NCBI GenBank assembly: GCA_007130545.1
Contig: SLSG01000127.1
Span: 1 to 7,397 of the forward strand
Reading direction: 5' to 3'
From: Bacteroidales bacterium
Lineage (GTDB): Bacteria > Bacteroidota > Bacteroidia > Bacteroidales > UBA7960
Length of the DNA stretch: 7,397 nt
Made by a program: the position numbers and the translations under genes. The first letter of the stretch is position 1. Every line of letters starts with the position of its first letter. Shown piece by piece: positions 1-5,953 of the stretch. Under the pieces are notes generated by a model that was given only the letters and a program-made list of their open reading frames with translations, did no database searches and was not told the origin of the DNA.

Positions 1-83
1 TAATTTTTGCGGCGTGAGAAGTCCCCGTGGCGTAGCCGTACGCATTTGCCGTCAATGATGTCTATGGCTGGTATTGCGATCAT
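1..83 (-). CDS. hisA: HisA, 5' start only (ProFAR isomerase)
   Basis: This is the first 27 codons of the phosphoribosylformimino-5-aminoimidazole carboxamide ribotide isomerase gene, cut by the left window edge. The enzyme is a cytosolic TIM barrel that opens the ribose of ProFAR to give PRFAR, the substrate of HisF-HisH. The visible translation begins MIAIPAIDIIDGKCVRLRHG, which is the classic HisA N-terminus: the IPAIDI first strand with its catalytic-type Asp, then DGKCVRL. The start codon overlaps the hisH stop as ATGA, so translation is probably coupled. It is too short for the ORF list but is unmistakable by motif and position. hisF and hisIE would be expected next, beyond the window. 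Confidence 0.93.
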   Translation of the reverse strand, partial: MIAIPAIDIIDGKCVRLRHGDFSRRKN

Positions 84-682
84 AATGCAAGAAAGTTTTT
101 TAAAAGGGTCATGCCGGCTTCCCCGCTTTTTTCCGGGTGAAACTGCACACCATAAAAGTTGTTCATTTCCAGGGCAGCGGTAAAGTCTAGCCCGTAATGA
201 CAAAGGGCGGTGGCTTGTGGACTTGCCTCCATATAATAACTGTGGACGAAGTAGAAATGGCTGCTTTCGGGAATCCCATCGAAGAGGGGGCCGCGCAGCC
301 CAAATACCGTATTCCAGCCCATGTGCGGAATTTTCAGTTCCGGCGAAGCACTGCCATGCATGAAAAGGCGGACCTTCTCCGGAAAAATGCCCATTCCCGG
401 CGTGTCGCCCTCTTCCGAACAACTTGCCATGAGCTGCATGCCGAGGCAGATGCCCAGTACCGGACCCCGGAAATTCCGGATGGCGTCTGCCAGTCCGCTG
501 TCGTTCAGCACTTTCATGGCCGGACGGGCATGGCCCACCCCGGGAAATATCAGCTTGTCTGCCGTTTTCAGGTCCGACGGACCCATGGCTGGTTCCGGAC
601 TGTGTCCCAGCCGGGCAAGCGCATTGCTGACGGAGGCGAGGTTGCCGGCTTTGTAGTTTATGATCCTGATCTTCTTTGTCAT
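80..682 (-). CDS. hisH: HisH, glutaminase subunit of imidazole glycerol phosphate synthase
   Basis: This 200-residue class I glutamine amidotransferase releases ammonia from glutamine for HisF, which makes IGP and AICAR from PRFAR. The frame shows the expected N-terminal strand IRIINYKAGNLASV, the oxyanion loop PGVG (residues 47-50), the nucleophile elbow GICLGMQ with Cys79, the HisF-contacting PHMGWN (119-124), and QFHPEKSG with catalytic His182 and Glu184. Length and motifs are those of a complete HisH. I placed the start at 682 because MTKKIRIINY is the family N-terminus and this ATG overlaps the TGA of the preceding fusion gene (ATGA). The frame is open up to 910, but that extension lies on top of the HisB domain and resembles nothing in HisH. 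The stop overlaps the hisA start in the same way, so the three cistrons are probably translationally coupled. Confidence 0.96.
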   Translation of the reverse strand: MTKKIRIINYKAGNLASVSNALARLGHSPEPAMGPSDLKTADKLIFPGVGHARPAMKVLNDSGLADAIRNFRGPVLGICLGMQLMASCSEEGDTPGMGIFPEKVRLFMHGSASPELKIPHMGWNTVFGLRGPLFDGIPESSHFYFVHSYYMEASPQATALCHYGLDFTAALEMNNFYGVQFHPEKSGEAGMTLLKNFLAL

Positions 683-3675
683 ATCGACCCTTTCGTGGTG
701 GGCAATACCCCCGAGGGGTTGCGGGTGACCGCCATGCGAAGGGCCTTTGCAAAGGCCTTGAAAACGGCTTCGATGATGTGGTGGTCGTCTTCCCCCTTTG
801 CCTTTATATGTAAATTGCAAGCGGCGGCCTCTGAGAATGAACGGAAGAAATGGGGGTAAAGGGAGGTAGGCACTTCTCCGGTCTGGTTGGTGTTGAAACG
901 GACCTTCCACTTGAAAAAGGTCCTTCCCCCGAAGTCGATCAGCACCTTTGCCTCGCTGTCGTCCATGGGCAGGGCAAATCCATAGCGCTCCACCCCTTTT
1001 TTGTCGCCCAGTGCCTGGCGAAATGCCTGTCCCAGTGTGATGGCCGTATCTTCCAGGCTGTGGTGCACGTCGATGTGCAGGTCCCCCTTCGCCGCTATGT
1101 CCAGATCAAACAGGCCGTGACGTGCAATCTGGTTCAGCATATGGTCAAAAAACCCGATCCCGGTGTCGATCCCGGCCTGTCCGTTTCCATCCAGGCCCAG
1201 CCTTATCGTAATGTCGGTTTCTGCCGTCTGCCTTCTTAGGGTGGCGGTGCGTGCCGGGAATGTTTCTCCGGGAGCTTCCTCCGGGTCTGAAGTCCCCGCC
1301 ATCCCCAGCCGTTCCCATTCGCGGAGCAGCTTGCGGTTCTCGTCGGCCGTTCCGACGGTGATGCGCAGGCATCCCTGGCATCCGGGTTCGTTGGTGCGGT
1401 TGCGCACCACCACCCCGTGCGCGGCCAGGTGGGCGTAGACGGCCTGGGCGTCAGATGTTTTGACCAATAGGAAGTTTGCTTTGGAAGGGTAGACTTTTTC
1501 AACCATGGGCATGGCGGCCAACTCCCCGGAGAGCCTTTCCCTTTCGCGTATGGCTTGCCGGATGCCGATGCGGTATTCCGCAAAGCTGTTCAGGGCCCGG
1601 ACCGCCAGCTGGCAGGCTGGACTGCTGAGGTTATAGGGAGCCTTTGCCTTGTTCAGCACGGAGATAATCTCTGGAGAGGCATAGGCCACCCCCACCCGTG
1701 CCCCTGCCAGTCCCCATGCCTTGGAGAAAGTCTGCAGCACCACCAGGTTGGGGTGGTTTTCCAGTTCGTCCAGCAGGCTTTCCTCCGGGCAGAAGTCTAT
1801 GTAGGCCTCGTCGACCACGACAATTCCTGAAAACGTGTTTATTACGCGCAAGATCGTTTCGCGGTCCTGGGTATTGGCCGTCGGATTGTTCGGGTTGCAG
1901 AAGAACAGCACTTTGCAGCCTGGCTCCATCGCCCGTATGATCGCATCGGGATCTGCACTGAATGCTTCGTCCAACGGAACCTCAATGACCTTCAGGTCGT
2001 TGATCCGTGCACTGACGGCATACATCCCGAAGGTCGGCGGAAACACCATGACGCTGTCCCGTCCGGGGCTGGCAAAACATCTTAGGATCAGGTCGATGGC
2101 CTCGTCACTCCCATTGCCCAGGAAGATCTGGCCGACTCCGACCCCCTTGACGGCGGCAAGGCGTTCCTTGAGGATGTCCTGGGCATATTTCGGGTAACGG
2201 TTGATCCCTTCCGGCAATGCAGAAAAAGGCGTGGGCTGTTCATTGGCATCCAGGAAGACGGCGCTTGCCGGGTCCCCGCTGAATTCGTCGCGGGCGCTTT
2301 TATATGGTCGGAGCTGGCGGATGTTTTCCCTGGTTTGTGCATCCAGGTGAAAAAGGCCCGTTGGCGTCCCTGCTTCCGGGTGGTTGTTTTCCTTGTCTGC
2401 GGCCATATGTGGGTCTGACTCCAGCCGGATGGAAACGGCATTGGCGTGTGCCTGCAGCTGTTCTGCCCGGGCCAGTTCGGTGATGGTGGGTCCCAGGTTG
2501 CGGAGCCCTTCCCGGCTGATCTCCTGGAAGGTGATGCTTTTCATAAAGGCCATCGTGGTGATTCCGCTCCATGCCCGGGAAGACCCGCCTGTCGGCAAGG
2601 TATGGTTGGTGCCGCTGGCATAGTCGCCGGCAGATTCCGGGCTGTGGTTGCCCAGGAACACGGAGCCGGCATTGTGTATCCTGCCTGCTACCTCTCCCGG
2701 GTTTTCCACCGACAGGATCAGGTGTTCGGGGCCGTAGAAATTGCTTGCCTCCACTGCTTCGTCCAGGTCGCTGACCACCATGGCCAGGCTGTTCTCAAGT
2801 GTTTTTTCGGCTATGGCTTTGCGGGGGAGGAGACTGATCTGGATGCGGATTTCTTCCAGTGTTTGCCGGACAATCTCCATGGAGGTGGCCAGCAGGACCA
2901 CCTGGCTGTCCTCCCCGTGTTCGGCCTGGGAGAGCAGGTCTGCGGCGATAAAGGCAGGATTGGCGGAACCATCGGCAATGACCATCACCTCTGAAGGCCC
3001 TGCCGGCAGGTCGATGGCCAGTCCGCGCCCGGCCAGCTGCATTTTTGCCTCGGTCACATAGGCGTTGCCTGGCCCGAACACCTTGTCCACCTTCGGGACG
3101 CTCTCCGTACCGAAGGCCATGGCAGCGATGGCCTGGGCCCCGCCCAGCGCAAAGACACGCACATTGAATAGGCCCAGGGTGTAGAGCAGCGCAGCAGAAG
3201 CACCGGGCGGTGTGCAGGCGATGATCTCGCGGCAGCCGGCCAGTCTGGCGGGAACGGCCGTCATCAGCACGCTCGACAGCAAGGGGGCCGTGCCTCCCGG
3301 GATGTACAGACCCACCCTTTCGATCGGGAAGTAACGCATGCTGCACCGGATGCCGGGCATGGTCTCCACTTCAATGGGGCGGGGCAGCTGGGCCCTGTGG
3401 AAGGCCTCGATGTTGGCGGCGGCGCGGCCGATGGCGGACTTCAGCTCCTGTGGGACCTGTAGTCCGGCCTGCTGCAGGGATTCTGGAGACAAGGCCAGGG
3501 AGTCGGTCTCGTAATTGTCGATCTCGCGGGAGAGGGTCCGCAGGGCCTGGTCCCCGCCCTGTTCCACACGTCTGATGATGTCACGGACCGTCCCGGCGAG
3601 TCCGGGATTCACGTCAGCGGGGCGTTGCAGGACCTCCGGGTATTTTTCGCGGGGGATGTTCGAAAGTATTTTCAT
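679..3675 (-). CDS. hisDCB: Trifunctional HisD-HisC-HisB fusion protein
   Basis: One uninterrupted 998-residue frame joins three histidine enzymes in the usual operon order. Residues 1 to about 420 are histidinol dehydrogenase (histidinol to histidine, NAD-dependent): GPGNAYVTEAK at 201-211, probable zinc ligands Gln250, His253, Asp351 and His410, and catalytic Glu317-His318 in GPEHL. Residues about 443-795 are the PLP-dependent histidinol-phosphate aminotransferase: NPNNPTA (594-600), DEAYIDF (622-628), PLP lysine Lys652 in TFSKAWGLAG, and RITVG (771-775). Residues about 806-998 are imidazoleglycerol-phosphate dehydratase: FFDHMLNQIARHG (842-854), HHSLE (871-875) and HHIIE (965-969), the repeated metal-binding motifs. 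The joins, about 421-442 and 796-805, are Pro/Glu/Gly/Thr-rich and look like linkers. The HisB phosphatase domain found in many Bacteroidota and enterics is absent. The start at 3675 matches the HisD N-terminus (MKILSNIPREKYPEVLQRPA). The stop overlaps hisH as ATGA. Internal Met424 and Met792 fall in the linkers and could in principle start separate products. Confidence 0.95.
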   Translation of the reverse strand: MKILSNIPREKYPEVLQRPADVNPGLAGTVRDIIRRVEQGGDQALRTLSREIDNYETDSLALSPESLQQAGLQVPQELKSAIGRAAANIEAFHRAQLPRPIEVETMPGIRCSMRYFPIERVGLYIPGGTAPLLSSVLMTAVPARLAGCREIIACTPPGASAALLYTLGLFNVRVFALGGAQAIAAMAFGTESVPKVDKVFGPGNAYVTEAKMQLAGRGLAIDLPAGPSEVMVIADGSANPAFIAADLLSQAEHGEDSQVVLLATSMEIVRQTLEEIRIQISLLPRKAIAEKTLENSLAMVVSDLDEAVEASNFYGPEHLILSVENPGEVAGRIHNAGSVFLGNHSPESAGDYASGTNHTLPTGGSSRAWSGITTMAFMKSITFQEISREGLRNLGPTITELARAEQLQAHANAVSIRLESDPHMAADKENNHPEAGTPTGLFHLDAQTRENIRQLRPYKSARDEFSGDPASAVFLDANEQPTPFSALPEGINRYPKYAQDILKERLAAVKGVGVGQIFLGNGSDEAIDLILRCFASPGRDSVMVFPPTFGMYAVSARINDLKVIEVPLDEAFSADPDAIIRAMEPGCKVLFFCNPNNPTANTQDRETILRVINTFSGIVVVDEAYIDFCPEESLLDELENHPNLVVLQTFSKAWGLAGARVGVAYASPEIISVLNKAKAPYNLSSPACQLAVRALNSFAEYRIGIRQAIRERERLSGELAAMPMVEKVYPSKANFLLVKTSDAQAVYAHLAAHGVVVRNRTNEPGCQGCLRITVGTADENRKLLREWERLGMAGTSDPEEAPGETFPARTATLRRQTAETDITIRLGLDGNGQAGIDTGIGFFDHMLNQIARHGLFDLDIAAKGDLHIDVHHSLEDTAITLGQAFRQALGDKKGVERYGFALPMDDSEAKVLIDFGGRTFFKWKVRFNTNQTGEVPTSLYPHFFRSFSEAAACNLHIKAKGEDDHHIIEAVFKAFAKALRMAVTRNPSGVLPTTKGSI

Positions 3676-3704
3676 TAGGACAGTTTGTTCGTATTTGTGT
3701 CGTT

Positions 3705-3759
3705 GGATCTGGAGTCGAAACTGAGGTTTGGATCGGATCTGGGATCTGGAGTCGGAACT
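3705..3759. repeat. Short direct repeats in the hisG-hisDCB spacer
   Basis: Two 18-base copies, GGATCTGGAGTCGAAACT at 3705-3722 and GGATCTGGAGTCGGAACT at 3742-3759, differ at one position and start 37 bases apart. Between them the GGATC unit recurs back to back (3730-3734, 3735-3741, 3742-3749), so the spacer looks like a decayed simple tandem array. The second copy runs into the hisG stop codon (3760-3758). The HisG C-terminus, IEKMVV, still looks normal, so the repeat did not visibly damage the gene. No reading frame, promoter or terminator hairpin is visible in this 82-base spacer. No function is assigned. It might be slippage debris or part of a dispersed intergenic repeat family. Confidence 0.7.
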
Positions 3760-4636
3760 AAACCACCATTTTTTCTATCGGCACCACCAGTATGCCCTGG
3801 GCTCCTGCCGCCTTCAGCTTGTCGATCACCTCCCAGAAGTCGGTCTCGCTGATCACGGAATGCAAGGAGGACCAGCCGGGGAGGGCAAGCGGGAGGATTG
3901 TCGGACTTTTCATGCCGGGGATCAGTGAGATGATGGTATCCAGGCTTTCGGTGGGTGCATTCAGCAGGATGTATTTGTTGTTCTCTGCCTGGCGCACGGA
4001 TTGAATCCTGAACAGCAGCTTGCCAAGCAGGTCGCTTTTCTCAGGGTCCAGCTCCTGGCGGGCGATCAGTACCGCCTCGCTTTGCCACACGGTCTCCACC
4101 TCCTTCAGTCCGTTGCTGATCAGGGTCCCGCCCGAACTGACGATCTCAAAAATGGCATCCGCCAGTCCGAGTCCGGGGGTGACCTCCACTGATCCGCTGA
4201 TGGGATGGATTTCGGCATTCAGGTCGTTGTCGGCAAGGTACTTTTTCAGGATATTCGGGTAAGAGGTGGCAATGCGCTTGCCGTTCAGGAATTGCCTGCC
4301 GGGATATTCCTGCTCCCTGGGGACGGCCACGGAGATCCTGCAGCGGGAAAACCCGAGGCGCTCCACCGTCTCCACCTTGCAGGATTTCTCCAGGACCTCG
4401 TTATAGCCGAGTATGCCGGCATCCGCCACCCCGTCGGCCACATATTGCGGGATGTCATCATCCCGCAGGAATATGATCTCCATCGGGAATCCCCGTACAC
4501 TGGCCTTCAGGTGGTTGGTTCCGTTCTGTACCTTAATCCCGCATTTGCGCAGCAGGCTGAGCGATCCATCGCTCAGACGTCCGCTTTTCTGTATGGCAAG
4601 GGTCAGTATGCCTTTTTTCAAGTCTGTGTTATTCAT
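3758..4636 (-). CDS. hisG: HisG, ATP phosphoribosyltransferase, long form
   Basis: This enzyme catalyses the first committed step of histidine synthesis, condensing ATP with PRPP. The 292-residue length fits the long homohexameric form, which works without HisZ. The N-terminal catalytic part begins ILTLAIQKSGRLSDGSLSLL, followed by FLRDDDIPQYVADGVADAGI (residues 57-76). The PRPP-binding segment ISGSVEVTPGLGLADAIFEI is at 146-165, followed by VSSGGTLI. The C-terminal part (about 220-292, ending ILVVPIEKMVV) is the ACT-like regulatory domain that binds histidine in this family, so feedback inhibition is inferred. The start at 4636 gives the expected N-terminus. There is no Shine-Dalgarno sequence. 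The gene begins 23 bases after the U tract of an attenuator-type terminator, so its expression should depend on readthrough. It is separated from hisDCB by 82 bases, the only loose junction in the his part of the window. Confidence 0.97.
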   Translation of the reverse strand: MNNTDLKKGILTLAIQKSGRLSDGSLSLLRKCGIKVQNGTNHLKASVRGFPMEIIFLRDDDIPQYVADGVADAGILGYNEVLEKSCKVETVERLGFSRCRISVAVPREQEYPGRQFLNGKRIATSYPNILKKYLADNDLNAEIHPISGSVEVTPGLGLADAIFEIVSSGGTLISNGLKEVETVWQSEAVLIARQELDPEKSDLLGKLLFRIQSVRQAENNKYILLNAPTESLDTIISLIPGMKSPTILPLALPGWSSLHSVISETDFWEVIDKLKAAGAQGILVVPIEKMVV

Positions 4637-4659
4637 GCATTTAAGGTTTAAAAGAAGTC

Positions 4660-4694
4660 AAAAAAAAAGGGGATCCGCTTTTCGGCGAATCCCC
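4660..4694 (-). terminator. Rho-independent terminator of the his attenuator
   Basis: In the transcript, GGGGAUUCGC (4694-4685) pairs with GCGGAUCCCC (4678-4669). This gives a 10-base-pair stem with a single G-U pair, a six-base CGAAAA loop, and then nine consecutive U (4668-4660). It sits 21 bases after the stop codon of a His-rich leader peptide and 23 bases before the hisG start. Its place between promoter and first structural gene makes it an attenuator rather than a simple end-of-operon terminator. It would also stop any readthrough from aroC, for which no other terminator is visible. Confidence 0.92.
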
Positions 4695-4747
4695 TACAGT
4701 CTGGTAAATGGTCTTTTATCTGTCGTCCATACCCTGTCCGGTCCGCC
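4684..4747 (-). promoter_or_regulatory. Candidate antiterminator with nested hairpin
   Basis: Leader segment GGCGGACC (4747-4740) can pair with GGAUUCGCC (4692-4684), eight pairs with one G-U and one bulged A. This occupies the 5' arm of the terminator. A smaller hairpin fits inside it: GGUAUGG (4733-4727) with CCAUUUACC (4711-4703), seven pairs with a two-base bulge, and the leader stop codon UAA (4718-4716) in its loop. A ribosome stalled at the His codons (4775-4767) should leave 4747-4740 free and let this structure form. A ribosome reaching the stop would sit in the nested hairpin and favour the terminator. An alternative pairing of 4764-4755 with 4703-4694, four plus four pairs around a two-by-two mismatch, would compete. 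The pairings were found by eye without energy calculation. Confidence 0.55.
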
Positions 4748-4796
4748 TCTGTTGCAGATGGTAGTAATGATGGTGGGTATGAATTCTTGGGCTCAT
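4716..4796 (-). CDS. hisL: Histidine-rich leader peptide of the his operon (hisL-type)
   Basis: This 26-codon frame lies between a predicted promoter and the attenuator terminator upstream of hisG. It reads MSPRI, then HTHHHYYH, then LQQRRTGQGMDDR and a UAA stop. Five of the eight residues at positions 6-13 are His (codons CAT, CAC, CAT, CAT, CAT), and two are Tyr. Scarcity of charged histidyl-tRNA would stall a ribosome here, as in enterobacterial hisL, although the peptide sequence is not otherwise similar. The ATG at 4796 is the only possible start: the frame is closed by TGA five codons upstream (4811-4809). The start lies roughly 25 bases after the likely transcription start, and there is no Shine-Dalgarno sequence. 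The peptide is presumably without function after translation. Its role is inferred from composition and position. Confidence 0.87.
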   Translation of the reverse strand: MSPRIHTHHHYYHLQQRRTGQGMDDR

Positions 4797-4825
4797 GTAT
4801 CGGTTGTATCAGGCTTTATCCGGGG

Positions 4826-4833
4826 CAAATGTA
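4826..4833 (-). promoter_or_regulatory. Promoter -7 element of the his operon
   Basis: TACATTTG on the minus strand matches the Bacteroidota -7 consensus TAnnTTTG exactly. The -33 region is poor: 20-21 bases upstream there is only ATGG/TGGT where TTTG is expected. Transcription would begin around 4821-4819, about 25 bases before the leader peptide start, which is a sensible 5' end for an attenuator RNA. It lies in the aroC-hisG gap just ahead of the leader. Confidence 0.65.
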
Positions 4834-4846
4834 ATGATTTTCATTA
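4832..4846. promoter_or_regulatory. Palindrome abutting the his promoter, possible operator
   Basis: TAATGA-TTT-TCATTA is a perfect six-base inverted repeat with a three-base spacer. It overlaps the first two bases of the -7 element and fills part of the promoter spacer. Its position would let a bound dimer block RNA polymerase. It resembles the core of Fur-type boxes (two of fifteen positions differ from TAATGATAATCATTA), but AT-rich palindromes arise easily by chance and nothing else here points to metal control. Confidence 0.25.
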
Positions 4847-4885
4847 TTGCCTGACCATTTTTTAACAAGTGCCTGTGAATTTTGT

Positions 4886-5908
4886 TCACCGGTCCCCGAT
4901 TTTCCCTGCTTCATTCCTCCCTGCCGGGCCCTTCCCTGCTTCGGCCATAAGTTTCATGTCTGCCAATGCAATGGCGGTTATGGCCTCGATCACCACGGGG
5001 ACCCGGAGTGCGATGCATGCGTCGTGCCGGCCTTGTACCTCCAGTACTTCCACTTTCCCGGTACTGTGGCTGAAGGTGGATTGCTTTTTAGAAATGCTGG
5101 AGGTGGGCTTTACGGCTACCCGGAACACCAGTTCGTTGCCGTTGGTGATCCCCCCGTTGACCCCCCCCGCGTGGTTGCTTGCCGTTTTGCCGCTTTCATC
5201 CAGGATGGGGTCGTTGTGCGCACTGCCTTTCATGCTGGCTGCCGCAAACCCGCTCCCGAATTCCACCCCCTTGATGGCAGGCACGGCGAAGGCAAGGTGG
5301 CTGATGACCGATTCGATCGGGTCAAAAAAAGGTTCTCCCCATCCCAGCGGTACCCCGTCAGTCCGGCACTCCACGATCCCGCCGACCGAATCCCCTTCTT
5401 CCATGGCCCTGCTCACCGCCCGCTGGATGTCCGCATCTCCTCCCGCCTCTACCAGGCTGGCTTTGATTGAAACCGGACCCAGGATCTTTTTCGCCAGGGC
5501 GCCGGCAGCCACCAGTACCAGGGTGAGCCGCCCGGAAAAATGTCCACCTCCGCGCGGGTCATTGAAGCCTTCGAAGCGCTTCCATGCCACAAAATCCGCA
5601 TGTCCCGGACGAGGGGTTTTTTTTAGTTTTTCATAGTCGGATGGGCGGGTGTTCTTGTTGGCAAAAAGGATCGTCAGCGGGGCGCCCGTCGTATTTCCGT
5701 TGAAGCAGCCGGAGATGATCTCGGGCCGGTCCTCCTCCACACGAGGGGTGGTCCCCTTTGCACCTGGTTTGCGGCGCTCCAGGTCTGACTCCATGGCCTG
5801 GCCGTCGAACGGAATACCGGGGGGGCAGCCGTCAATGGTGATCCCGACGGCAGGTCCGTGTGACTCCCCGAATATATGAATGCGAAAAATTCTTCCAAAG
5901 GTGTTCAT
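4886..5908 (-). CDS. aroC: Chorismate synthase AroC
   Basis: This enzyme makes chorismate from EPSP by anti-1,4-elimination of phosphate using reduced FMN. It is the last step of the shared aromatic pathway. The 340-residue frame has the family signatures in order: GESHG (14-18, catalytic-type His17), LERRKPG (43-49), PRPGHAD (99-105, second conserved His103), RGGGHFSGR (119-127, FMN and substrate site), NHAGGVNGGITNGN (245-258) and RHDACIALRVPVVIEA (294-309, with the conserved Asp296). The length is slightly below the common 350-390 residues, and no core motif is missing. The start at 5908 gives the canonical MNTFGRIFRI N-terminus. It follows aroA by 45 bases with no clear promoter between them, so it is probably cotranscribed with aroB-aroA. 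There is no evident terminator directly after the gene. Confidence 0.97.
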   Translation of the reverse strand: MNTFGRIFRIHIFGESHGPAVGITIDGCPPGIPFDGQAMESDLERRKPGAKGTTPRVEEDRPEIISGCFNGNTTGAPLTILFANKNTRPSDYEKLKKTPRPGHADFVAWKRFEGFNDPRGGGHFSGRLTLVLVAAGALAKKILGPVSIKASLVEAGGDADIQRAVSRAMEEGDSVGGIVECRTDGVPLGWGEPFFDPIESVISHLAFAVPAIKGVEFGSGFAAASMKGSAHNDPILDESGKTASNHAGGVNGGITNGNELVFRVAVKPTSSISKKQSTFSHSTGKVEVLEVQGRHDACIALRVPVVIEAITAIALADMKLMAEAGKGPAGRNEAGKIGDR

Positions 5909-5953
5909 CTGTGCTATACTTGTTTGAGAAATGCGGATTCGTCGTCAGCGTGT

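Noticed and set aside
683..910. 76-codon N-terminal extension of the hisH frame
   Set aside because: It overlaps the HisB domain in another frame and has no HisH-like sequence. The ATG at 682 gives the family N-terminus and the usual ATGA overlap.
1261..2415. Possibility that the fusion is a sequencing artefact
   Set aside because: Errors would have to remove stops at two independent joins while keeping frame, and both joins encode linker-like residues. It remains checkable from reads.
2446..2994. 182-codon plus-strand frame and several other plus-strand frames over 100 codons
   Set aside because: They lie antisense to the HisD domain and other well-supported genes, with arbitrary composition and no recognisable motif. 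Long antisense frames are common in GC-rich coding DNA.
3676..3757. Possible promoter or terminator before hisDCB
   Set aside because: The repeats are all in the same orientation, so no stable hairpin with a U tract forms, and no -7 consensus was found.
4629..4640. Tiny frame ATG-CAT-GAA-TAA overlapping the hisG start
   Set aside because: Three codons (Met-His-Glu) created by the ATGCATG overlap. It could be read as a mini-leader with a His codon, but chance is sufficient and a much better leader lies upstream.
4847..5636. Two long plus-strand frames (207 and 255 codons) opposite aroC
   Set aside because: They are shadows of a fully conserved chorismate synthase frame, and nothing protein-like is seen in their translations.
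5909..5953. Possible promoter for aroC in the aroA-aroC gap
   Set aside because: No TAnnTTTG element or spaced TTTG is present in these 45 bases, and simple cotranscription is more likely.
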